This document shows positions 53,274 to 60,161 of a DNA stretch of 64,000 nucleotides, in pieces. The stretch spans positions 1 through 64,000 of the forward strand of contig JAZKEU010000018.1 in assembly GCA_040386775.1 (NCBI GenBank). The letters are read 5' to 3'. How positions within the stretch are numbered: the first letter of the stretch is position 1; each line of letters opens with the position of its first letter. The position numbers were made by a program, and so were the translations under genes. The stretch is from Bdellovibrionota bacterium (GTDB lineage: Bacteria > Bdellovibrionota > Bdellovibrionia > Bdellovibrionales > JAEYZS01). The notes beneath the pieces are model-generated. The model worked only from the letters and a program-made list of their open reading frames with translations, had not been told where the DNA came from and made no database searches.

Positions 53274-53361
53274 GATGATACTCCTAGGGATTGAATGTGC
53301 GAAAAAATATATCATCGCATCAATGATTGCGCCATCTAATAAATGGTGAAACTCTTGATGC

Positions 53362-53667
53362 ATGCGTATACGACAAATGGGATTTTCATCAAGATTAAAA
53401 GCTCACAAAAATATTTTAACTTTAGAAACTCTAAAATTCATTGTGGAATTTCTTAAAGACGGAAATGTTACGCAAAGTGCACTCAGATCAGGAATTCCCC
53501 AAACCTATGCTTCAAGGCAAGGCCAATGGTTAAAGAAACATCCGATGGTGAAGATCGCCCTCGAAAGCGACCTAGATGAAGACGATATCAAAAGACTTCA
53601 AAAATCCATTGCCATCATCAATGCACAGATGGAAATTTCAAAAGAGATTCTCGGATTAAAAGAGTAG
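53362..53667 (+). CDS. Terminase-small-subunit-like HTH protein
   Basis: A 101-residue protein with the helix-turn-helix pattern of phage terminase small subunits (lead domain): LKFIVEFLKDGNVTQSALRS, then GIPQTYASRQGQWLKKHP and MVKIALE. The C-terminal part is a short helix pair. No large terminase or other phage gene is near, so it is either a phage remnant or a domesticated DNA-binding protein. The ATG at 53362 lacks a clear ribosome site, and ATG 53377 is an alternative. Confidence 0.6.
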   Translation: MRIRQMGFSSRLKAHKNILTLETLKFIVEFLKDGNVTQSALRSGIPQTYASRQGQWLKKHPMVKIALESDLDEDDIKRLQKSIAIINAQMEISKEILGLKE

Positions 53668-53705
53668 ATTAAAGTGTGTTCAAGTCAGTCCTGGCGAAAA
53701 TGATA

Positions 53706-53948
53706 TTATCGCGACAGCATACTTCTTTTGTGCGGATGATTAAGAAAATCGAGGTACATATCTTCAACTTTTTTGCGAGCCCAGGGAGTTCTTCTTAGGA
53801 ATTTGAGACTAGAGCTTATGCTGGGTTCGAAATTGAAACAATTGATATCAATACGATTGCCCATCTCTTCAAAGCCATAGTGTTCTACAAGCTCTGTCAG
53901 AATTTTTTCAAGAGTTACGCCTTCAAGCGGATCTTTGGATTTAGTCAT
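53706..53948 (-). CDS. VF530-family (DUF2132) DNA-binding-like protein
   Basis: A small protein of the VF530 family. The signature DPLEGVTLEKILTELVEHYG is followed by RIDINCFNFEPSISSSLKFL and RRTPWARKKVE. A structure is known for a relative, and DNA binding was proposed, but the role is unknown. It starts 3 bases after the stop of a micro-ORF (53952-54026), which may couple its translation. Confidence 0.88.
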   Translation of the reverse strand: MTKSKDPLEGVTLEKILTELVEHYGFEEMGNRIDINCFNFEPSISSSLKFLRRTPWARKKVEDMYLDFLNHPHKRSMLSR

Positions 53949-53951
53949 AAT

Positions 53952-54026
53952 CTAAAAGTACTGTGACTGCACCCAGAGTGCGGCGATCAATAAGATGGTT
54001 TTAATAAGAGCTCGTTCAAATCTCAT
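53952..54026 (-). CDS. Micro-ORF (24 residues, single TM-like) upstream of the VF530 gene
   Basis: A 24-codon reading frame, MRFERALIKTILLIAALWVQ followed by SQYF. It has a basic N terminus and one hydrophobic helix. It starts at or next to the predicted transcript start and ends 3 bases before the VF530 start codon. A related but start-less sequence (NKALIKTLLLIAAVYVLATH) lies at 59848-59913, upstream of mscS. The similarity at protein level with changes mostly at silent positions favours a translated peptide. It is too short for confidence from one genome. Confidence 0.45.
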   Translation of the reverse strand: MRFERALIKTILLIAALWVQSQYF

Positions 54027-54061
54027 ACTGTGAGTATAACACAAGCCAGCTACTCTCACAA
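54026..54061 (-). promoter_or_regulatory. Sigma-70-like promoter placing transcription start at or next to an ATG
   Basis: TTGTGA (54061-54056, minus strand) is separated by exactly 17 bases from TATACT (54038-54033). Transcription should start close to 54026, which is the A of the micro-ORF ATG, implying a leaderless or nearly leaderless mRNA. Confidence 0.65.
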
Positions 54062-54066
54062 GATGC

Positions 54067-54405
54067 CTATTTTCTGAATCTATCTATAAGTTTATTCAAG
54101 AAGGACTTCTCTGGAGGAAGCATCTTTTCTAATATTTTGATGATTTCAGTTCTTTTATACATTTTTGCAGCCTGCATGGGAGTCATCATATCAAAGTCTG
54201 AGACCAGCGTAATGTCTGCGCCGTTTTCTATCAAGAACATGGCAATGTCGATATTCCCTTCGATAATCGCAGCAACAAGAGGAGTGGATAAAATTTCAGG
54301 ATGTTGGTAGTTGGGATCAATACCGTTTAGAATATGATATTTTACCAACTCAAGATCACCTCTTTGAGCTCCTACATACATTTCTTTCCAATCACCACCA
54401 GACAT
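54067..54405 (-). CDS. Ankyrin-repeat protein
   Basis: A 112-residue cytoplasmic protein with about three ankyrin repeats: AQRGDLELVKYHILNGIDPN, TPLVAAIIEGNIDIAMFLIE with NGAD, and TPMQAAKMYKRTEIIKILEK. It has no signal peptide. It follows the DUF2235 gene by 44 bases on the same strand. Small ankyrin proteins can act as immunity or chaperone partners of toxic enzymes, which is inference here. Confidence 0.85.
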   Translation of the reverse strand: MSGGDWKEMYVGAQRGDLELVKYHILNGIDPNYQHPEILSTPLVAAIIEGNIDIAMFLIENGADITLVSDFDMMTPMQAAKMYKRTEIIKILEKMLPPEKSFLNKLIDRFRK

Positions 54406-54449
54406 TTTGACTCCTTTTATTAGTGAGATCTGACTTCAATACCAAAATT

Positions 54450-55601
54450 TTATTCAGCCCATTGGATTTTGTTTTCTTTAATTAAATGGGTGAGATTTTT
54501 AGGATTATAATTATCATTATTTATTTTTTCTTGAACGCTCTTGTGGATTTTGGCTCCAGAGGGGATATTGCGAATTTTCTTTGTAAAGTAAATAGCACAA
54601 AATGCAATTACAAGACTGCCGATCCAATTTTCTTTTAGAAGATCTGTGGTAAAACTAAAAGGACGCCATGGTATATTCCAATATAGATCGAGGTGGGAGA
54701 GTGATACATCTATAAGCAACAGGCCTGCCATCAATAAAACGACATATATATGCCAAGGAGTAAACCAGAAGAGGCATTTCCATGAATTATGAATTTTTCC
54801 CTTAGGATTTGCCTGAATATCTGACAAATAATCTGGACCCACTTCGAGTCCCACATTTCTTGCTTTCTCAAGCATCCATTTCAGAGAAATATCAGAAAGT
54901 CTTGCATCTTTATAATACCCACCAACATCGCTGTGAACTCCAGCAAACCATACTTCTTCTAGGGTTTGATTTGTGCCGATATCATTTTGATCAAAGAGAT
55001 TTGGTGGAAACTGAAGCCTTTTTTCATCTATAGCAACTGCGTGATAAATATGTGTAATTTCTTTGCTCGATTTTCCATCAAGCTTTGATCGGGGAATGAG
55101 TTTTGTTAGAGCAGATACGGTGTCCCAGACTCCCATAAAATGCACTGGACATTTTTTTGTGTAGGTATGACGAAATTTTTTAATAATTTCTAGATCTTCA
55201 TCTTTGTTGTACATTCGAATTACGTAGGGAATCATATTGTCACTGCCTTTATACAAGATGCCTAATTTTTCTAAGACGCAGGCCAATCTTCTTACGGTGT
55301 GAGCTCCTCGACTAAATCCGAACAGAAAAATTTTATCTCCCTCTTCATAGTTATCCATTAAATATTGATATGCTTCTTCAACATTTTTGTTTAGATCTAG
55401 CCCCAATCCTTGGCTGAGCATATTACTTAACCATCTGAACGGCACAAACAGTGACCGAGATGAGGTTCCAACGCCGGGATCATAAAAATTCAATTGTTTT
55501 TCGTTCAGTACAATTCTTTCGTAAAGCTTAACTACATTTGTATTGTTGTGACTGTATTCATTTGAAGTTCCGTCACAACAGATAATAATATTTTTCGCCA
55601 T
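54450..55601 (-). CDS. DUF2235 alpha/beta-hydrolase (Tle1-type lipase fold) with C-terminal TM region
   Basis: A DUF2235 alpha/beta-hydrolase, the fold of the Tle1 phospholipase effectors of type VI secretion. The catalytic set is visible: nucleophile Ser in LFGFSRGAHTVRR, Asp in VWDTVSAL and His in FAGVHSDVGGYY. It begins with the family motif IIICCDGTSNEY. A membrane-like region with two helices (WHIYVVLLMAGLLLIDVSL; WIGSLVIAFCAIYF) follows, about 280-355. No type VI genes are in the window. AAAGGA precedes the ATG. Confidence 0.85.
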   Translation of the reverse strand: MAKNIIICCDGTSNEYSHNNTNVVKLYERIVLNEKQLNFYDPGVGTSSRSLFVPFRWLSNMLSQGLGLDLNKNVEEAYQYLMDNYEEGDKIFLFGFSRGAHTVRRLACVLEKLGILYKGSDNMIPYVIRMYNKDEDLEIIKKFRHTYTKKCPVHFMGVWDTVSALTKLIPRSKLDGKSSKEITHIYHAVAIDEKRLQFPPNLFDQNDIGTNQTLEEVWFAGVHSDVGGYYKDARLSDISLKWMLEKARNVGLEVGPDYLSDIQANPKGKIHNSWKCLFWFTPWHIYVVLLMAGLLLIDVSLSHLDLYWNIPWRPFSFTTDLLKENWIGSLVIAFCAIYFTKKIRNIPSGAKIHKSVQEKINNDNYNPKNLTHLIKENKIQWAE

Positions 55602-55625
55602 TTTGTCCTTTGGATTTGAGAAAAG

Positions 55626-56261
55626 TTATTTATGGAGAGGAGCTTCGATGGTTTCTTTTAACCCTGCTTCTATCCACTCTTGGTGTGCCGGTAGATCTCT
55701 GATTAGTTTCATGTATTTTTGAAGTTCCGGCTCATTTACAGAAACGGCATAAGAAATAAATCTATTCACCACGGGTGCATACATCGCATCGGCAATGCTA
55801 AAGTCTCCAAATAAAAATGGCCCGCCAGATTTTTTGAGGCAATCAATCCAGATTTGTTTTACTCTTTGGATATCTTTCTCTGCTTTATGAGATACAAATG
55901 TTTTTTGATTGGTCTGGAGGTTATGGGACATCACTTCGCGCATCACTTGGAAACCAGAATGCATCTCGCTTGAAACAGATCTGGCTAGTGCACGAGTCAA
56001 TATATCTTTGGGCCACATTTGCTTTCCCGGGAATTTATCATTGAGGTATTCACAGATTGCAAGCGAATCCCAGATCACTTCATCATTTACAATGAGCGCA
56101 GGAACTTTTGCGGTGGGCGAATACTTTAAAATTTCAGAAGTTGTATCGGGTTGATCGAGGTAGATAAGAATTTCTTCAAAAGGTATTTTAAAATACTTGG
56201 CCACTAACCACGGTCTCAATGACCAACTTGAAAATCTTTTGTTTCCTATAACTAATTTCAT
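55626..56261 (-). CDS. Glutathione S-transferase family protein
   Basis: A second cytosolic GST-fold protein (211 residues). The N-terminal domain opens KLVIGNKRFSSWSLRPWLVA, with Ser residues in the catalytic position, then PTAKVPALIVND with the cis-Pro and DSLAICEYLND, which holds glutathione. The C-terminal helical domain has FSIADAMYAPVVNRF. It resembles GSTs related to maleylacetoacetate isomerase or YfcF. Substrate unknown. Confidence 0.9.
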   Translation of the reverse strand: MKLVIGNKRFSSWSLRPWLVAKYFKIPFEEILIYLDQPDTTSEILKYSPTAKVPALIVNDEVIWDSLAICEYLNDKFPGKQMWPKDILTRALARSVSSEMHSGFQVMREVMSHNLQTNQKTFVSHKAEKDIQRVKQIWIDCLKKSGGPFLFGDFSIADAMYAPVVNRFISYAVSVNEPELQKYMKLIRDLPAHQEWIEAGLKETIEAPLHK

Positions 56262-56271
56262 AAAATATTTC

Positions 56272-56315
56272 TAACGCAGGTCTTCTTGTTAAGCTAGCCA
56301 AGAAGACCTGCGTTA
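56272..56315. repeat. Perfect 17-bp inverted repeat without a T-tract
   Basis: Positions 56272-56288 are the exact reverse complement of 56299-56315, with a 10-base loop (ttaagctagc). No T-run follows on either strand, so it is not a classical intrinsic terminator. It lies between two minus-strand genes and, like 1-43, is a long GC-richer stem in an AT-rich gap. Confidence 0.7.
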
Positions 56316-56323
56316 TGCGACTG

Positions 56324-56677
56324 CTACGATACTACTGGTTTAAATCCACCATAGATCATGCGCTTTCCATCGAAAGGCATATTTTCCATACCCATTTGCA
56401 TTCTTGGATCTTTCATTACTTTTTTAAGGACCGAATCTCTGTGAGATCTTGATTTATAAACGATATAAGAGAAAAACACAGTTTCGCTAGGTTTAAGTTT
56501 TACGCTTCTAGGAAACGAAGTCCATTTCCCTTTTTTAACATCGTCGGCTTTGCATTCATAATATTCGAGGGCGCCATATTCTTTCCAAACTTTGGACGCA
56601 AGCTTTGCTAGCTTCAAATAAGCCTTTATATTCTTTTTAGGAACTGGGATTACAAATCCATCTACATACGCTGCCAT
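56324..56677 (-). CDS. DUF1428-family protein
   Basis: A 117-residue ferredoxin-like-fold protein of family DUF1428 (YbaA-like). The signature is YVDGFVIPVPKKNIKAYLKL, KEYGALEYYECKADDVKKGK and GKRMIYGGFKPVV at the end. Function unknown. A AAAAGGAGAG ribosome site precedes the ATG. Confidence 0.92.
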   Translation of the reverse strand: MAAYVDGFVIPVPKKNIKAYLKLAKLASKVWKEYGALEYYECKADDVKKGKWTSFPRSVKLKPSETVFFSYIVYKSRSHRDSVLKKVMKDPRMQMGMENMPFDGKRMIYGGFKPVVS

Positions 56678-56875
56678 AATGCTCTCCTTTTGGTAATAAA
56701 TTTAAGAAATCATACTGCTTTGGGGATAAAAGTAAAGCCCAGGAAGGAAATATTTAGTTTATTACTATTTTGAATAGTTAAATATATTAACTATGTTGGT
56801 TAATATTAGTCACTTTGCTTTACTCAAACTCTTTGATACTAGTTCGTAGGTTCAAGATCAAGGAAGGTGTGGTGC

Positions 56876-58012
56876 ATGGGAAATACATTTGATATTCAGC
56901 AATTTAGATTTGATGGAGAGTTGTTCTTAACTCAATTGATGGCCGAGCTACAAGCGTTGGGCGTTTCAGTATCGACTCTAAGGGCGGATCACCTTTGTTT
57001 CAGAGTCGAATCGCATCAGGAGTATGAGGATCACAAAGTTTTTTTGGCAGGTGCAGGAATTCTTTTAACAGAGGCGAATGTCAATGGCCGTGCAATCTCA
57101 ACCTACCGCATGACTGAGCCTTTTCGTGCAGGCAATCAGGTGGTTGAATTGATCGAGCTACCTGCTCCAAAAGCTGGTACTGAATACACCAAAGGTTTTG
57201 AGCATGCTGAGTTTGTGATAAAAGAAAGTTTTGATTTGTTTACCGCAAAATTTCCTCATTTGCATTTCACGAGATCGGGAAATAAAAATATTAACCCTGA
57301 GCTTTGTTTAAAAACTAGGGTGGGGCAGGCCAAGTTCCATTACCTCTCTCTGGATAGAGTTATCGAAATCGAGAAAGCAAAGATCAAGGACATAATTTTT
57401 GATTTTGATGGAACACTCATTCAATCAAGAGAAAATATTTATGAAATTAACCGAATAGTTTTCTCTGAAATATTGGAGCGAGAAATTTCTTTAACGGAAG
57501 CTAAAGAAAAATTTTATCCGGAGTTTACAAAATTATTTAATGCTTTTGGTGTAGAGTGTCCACTTAAGAAAAAAAGAGCTATTTCTACTTGGGGCAAGGT
57601 ATCTGAGCGGTATTCATATCATCTTTTTGATGGAGTATATGAGTTTTTAAGAAGACTCAGTCAAAGCAATTGCCGAATACATCTTTGGACGGCTAGAGAC
57701 GAAAAATCAGCGCGAACTATTCTCACTGCTCATAAAATCGATACATTCTTTACAACCATGAGCTTTGCAACGGATGCTGAGTCTAAGCCTCATGAAAATA
57801 GTTTAAAATTTGACTGGCGGTCTTTGGATAAAAACACAATAGTGGTCATTGGTGATAGTCCTTCTGATATTATGGGATCAAAAAATATTGGCGCGATGGC
57901 TGCGGCAGTTTTGTGGGATCCGCATGTCAATGAGCAGGCGCTTATTTCATCAGGGGCTGAACTATTTTTTTATGATGTTCCCGAGCTTGAGACTTGGTTG
58001 CGCGAAAGGTAA
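56876..58012 (+). CDS. YecM-like (VOC) and HAD hydrolase fusion protein
   Basis: A two-domain protein. Residues 1-165 match the YecM family (VOC-like fold): RADHLCFRVESHQEYEDHKV, VNGRAISTYRM, ELIELPAPKAG and GFEHAEFVI. Residues about 170-378 are a HAD phosphatase: motif I DFDGTLIQS (Asp176, Asp178), motif II WTARD, and motif IV VVIGDSPSDIMGSK. I know of no biochemical role for this pairing. The ATG at 56876 has GGAAGG 8 bases upstream; a GTG at 56867 is possible. The PLP synthase gene starts 11 bases after its stop, so the two form an operon. Confidence 0.85.
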   Translation: MGNTFDIQQFRFDGELFLTQLMAELQALGVSVSTLRADHLCFRVESHQEYEDHKVFLAGAGILLTEANVNGRAISTYRMTEPFRAGNQVVELIELPAPKAGTEYTKGFEHAEFVIKESFDLFTAKFPHLHFTRSGNKNINPELCLKTRVGQAKFHYLSLDRVIEIEKAKIKDIIFDFDGTLIQSRENIYEINRIVFSEILEREISLTEAKEKFYPEFTKLFNAFGVECPLKKKRAISTWGKVSERYSYHLFDGVYEFLRRLSQSNCRIHLWTARDEKSARTILTAHKIDTFFTTMSFATDAESKPHENSLKFDWRSLDKNTIVVIGDSPSDIMGSKNIGAMAAAVLWDPHVNEQALISSGAELFFYDVPELETWLRER

Positions 58013-58022
58013 AAGGTACATA

Positions 58023-58949
58023 TTGATTAACCGAAATGCATTAAGCCTTATTGGCAATACACCACTATTAACTTTGCAGCGTATATATCGCGGCCCAGGC
58101 ACGTTGATGGCAAAAGCCGAGTTCGTACAACCAGGCGGTAGCGTGAAGGATCGTGCGGCGAAAAAAATTATTGATTACGCTTATGATCTAGGCGCGTTGT
58201 ATCTTGGAAAACCGGTTGTTGAAATGACGAGTGGAAATATGGGAGCTGGCCTCGCTGTTGTCTGTGCAGTCAAAGGAAATCCTTTTGTTGCAGTCATGTC
58301 TTCTGGCAATAGCTCGGAGCGAGTAAAGATGTTGAGAGGACTTGGTGCAGAGGTTATTCTAGTGCCTCAAGTTACAGGTTCTCCTGGACAGGTGACCGGT
58401 GATGACATTGCTGTTGCGGCGGAAGAGGCAAAGCGCATAGCTATTGATCGAAACGCCTATTACGTCGATCAATTCAATAATCCTGGCAGTCTGCGGGCTC
58501 ACATAGAATCAACGGGCCCAGAGATCTGGAGCGATACCGAAGGCAAGATCACTGCGTTTGTAGCTGCTGTCGGCAGTAGTGGTACCTTCACGGGCACTTC
58601 GAAATATCTTAAATCGCAAAATTCAAAAGTTCAGTGTTTCGCTGTTGAACCTCAAGGCGCAGCTGTTCTTGCTGGGCATGCGATGTCTAAGCCCAAACAT
58701 TTGCTTCAAGGAATTGGTTACGGATCCGTTCCTCCGCATTGGGATGCAAGTCTTGCCGATGGCATCATTGAAGTTTCTGATGAAGAAGCAACTTTGTACC
58801 GAAAATTATTAGCCGAAAAAGAAGGACTATTTGTTGGTTACTCGGCAGCTGCCAATGTTGCGGCAACAGTGAAAATCCTGGAGTCAAACTCATTGGGAGA
58901 TTCACCAATTATCGTGACGGTTCTTTGTGATACGGGTTTGAAATATTAA
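58023..58949 (+). CDS. Cysteine synthase-like PLP enzyme (CysK/CysM family)
   Basis: A PLP-dependent beta-replacement enzyme of the cysteine synthase / cystathionine beta-synthase family (308 residues). It opens NALSLIGNTPLLTL, has PLP Lys42 in PGGSVKDRAAK, the substrate loop MTSGNMGAGLA and the phosphate clamp GSSGTFTG. The start is a TTG at 58023 with AAAAGG 6 bases upstream; the frame runs open far into the fusion gene, but that part is a shadow. Substrate (O-acetylserine, O-phosphoserine or other) is not clear; the linked phosphatase domain hints at a phosphorylated substrate or product. Confidence 0.88.
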   Translation: MINRNALSLIGNTPLLTLQRIYRGPGTLMAKAEFVQPGGSVKDRAAKKIIDYAYDLGALYLGKPVVEMTSGNMGAGLAVVCAVKGNPFVAVMSSGNSSERVKMLRGLGAEVILVPQVTGSPGQVTGDDIAVAAEEAKRIAIDRNAYYVDQFNNPGSLRAHIESTGPEIWSDTEGKITAFVAAVGSSGTFTGTSKYLKSQNSKVQCFAVEPQGAAVLAGHAMSKPKHLLQGIGYGSVPPHWDASLADGIIEVSDEEATLYRKLLAEKEGLFVGYSAAANVAATVKILESNSLGDSPIIVTVLCDTGLKY

Positions 58950-58965
58950 AAGAAAACGGTGATCG

Positions 58966-59823
58966 CTATAGGTCTTTTTTTATGTTTAGATCCATCTGAG
59001 GGAATGGAATTTGGATGTTTTCCTTTTTTAGAGCTTCCCAGATTGCCATATTGATATTGTGTTTCATTATACCGGGTCTTTGAGAAAAGTCTTGAGTCCA
59101 AACACGAACATAAAATTTAATTGAACTGTCTTCGAAACCATCGAGGATGACATCTGATTTTCTATCCTTCAACACTCCCTCAACATCTTTTATTGCGGCC
59201 TCAAGGATCTCGACTACTTTTTTGGGATCGGATTCGTAGGATACGCCAATTGGCATTCTAAGCCTTACGATATCATCGGTATGATTCCAGTTAATGACAT
59301 TGTCTGAAATAAAGTCTGCATTGGGTATAATGATTGAGATATTGTCATTGGTAAGAACGGTGGTCGAGCGAAGTCCGATTCTCATGACTTGACCCATGAT
59401 CTCACCAATTTCAATCCGATCACCAACTTTAATGGGACGTTCAAATAAAATAATCAAACCGCTAATAAAATTATTAGCGACATTTTGAAATCCAAAACCC
59501 AGCCCAATACCAATTGCTCCCGCAAGTACGGTGAGGGTGCTAAGATCTAATCCTGCAGATTGCAGTATGATCAGAGTACCAATAGTCAAAATAAAATAAT
59601 GGAGTAAGAGTAAAATGGTTTCAATTTTAGAGCTATAAAATCCAGAAAGGCGTTTTAAAAGAATTCTTCTAAGAAGACTTGAGATAACAAAAAGTATTAC
59701 TAGATAAAACAATACGCTAATAATAGAAAACACCGTGACCTGAAAATCGCCAAGTTTAAACAAGCTGCGGTTTAAAATATCAGTAATAGCCTTAAATCCA
59801 GATTGTATGCTTTCGATTTCCAT
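58966..59823 (-). CDS. mscS: Small-conductance mechanosensitive channel (MscS)
   Basis: An inner-membrane channel that opens under osmotic downshock. Three N-terminal TM helices, with the pore-lining TM3 pattern AGAIGIGLGFGFQNVANNFI. Then the beta domain (GDRIEIGEIMGQVMRIGLRS) and the C-terminal alpha/beta domain ending PFPQMDLNI. The length (about 285) matches E. coli MscS. The ATG at 59823 has AGGA upstream; a TTG two codons earlier is less likely. It converges with the PLP enzyme gene. Confidence 0.95.
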   Translation of the reverse strand: MEIESIQSGFKAITDILNRSLFKLGDFQVTVFSIISVLFYLVILFVISSLLRRILLKRLSGFYSSKIETILLLLHYFILTIGTLIILQSAGLDLSTLTVLAGAIGIGLGFGFQNVANNFISGLIILFERPIKVGDRIEIGEIMGQVMRIGLRSTTVLTNDNISIIIPNADFISDNVINWNHTDDIVRLRMPIGVSYESDPKKVVEILEAAIKDVEGVLKDRKSDVILDGFEDSSIKFYVRVWTQDFSQRPGIMKHNINMAIWEALKKENIQIPFPQMDLNIKKDL

Positions 59824-59829
59824 ATGCAA

Positions 59830-60161
59830 ATCATCCTATAGAATGTGTTAATGGGTAGCAAGAACATAAACAGCTGCGATAAGAAGTAAGGTTTTGATTA
59901 AAGCCTTATTAAATTAGTAAATTTTGAAGAACTGTCGGCAAAAAAATTGTTGCTAAAATGTTGCATACTTTTTGAGAAGAACTTTTTAGGGCATAGATTT
60001 TGATGCTCTAGACACCTTTTTGTCTTTAAATCCAAATAAATAAACTTTTAGCCGGGCACACTACCTGCTAAGTAATGTCCCGTAAGAAGTTCGAAGCTTG
60101 ATATATTGGAAATTAATCCAACAAACTTTCGAAGGGTATCAATTTAGGACGGTATATTTAA
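59830..60161. other. Intergenic region with a decayed micro-ORF copy
   Basis: On the minus strand, 59848-59913 reads FNKALIKTLLLIAAVYVLAT then H and a stop, closely like the micro-ORF at 53952-54026, but without an in-frame start codon. It lies just upstream of mscS, as the other copy lies just upstream of the VF530 gene. The remainder is the AT-rich leader of the 60162 gene and shows no gene. Confidence 0.5.

Noticed and set aside
52200-53363. Longer dehydrogenase reading with 30 extra N-terminal residues
   Set aside because: The extension is unlike the family, whereas the ATG at 53273 has AGGAG and a conserved start.
57849-58022. Upstream extension of the cysteine-synthase-like frame into the HAD domain
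   Set aside because: It is the shifted reading of the YecM-HAD coding sequence; family members start near NALSLIGNTP, and a TTG with AAAAGG is at the right place.
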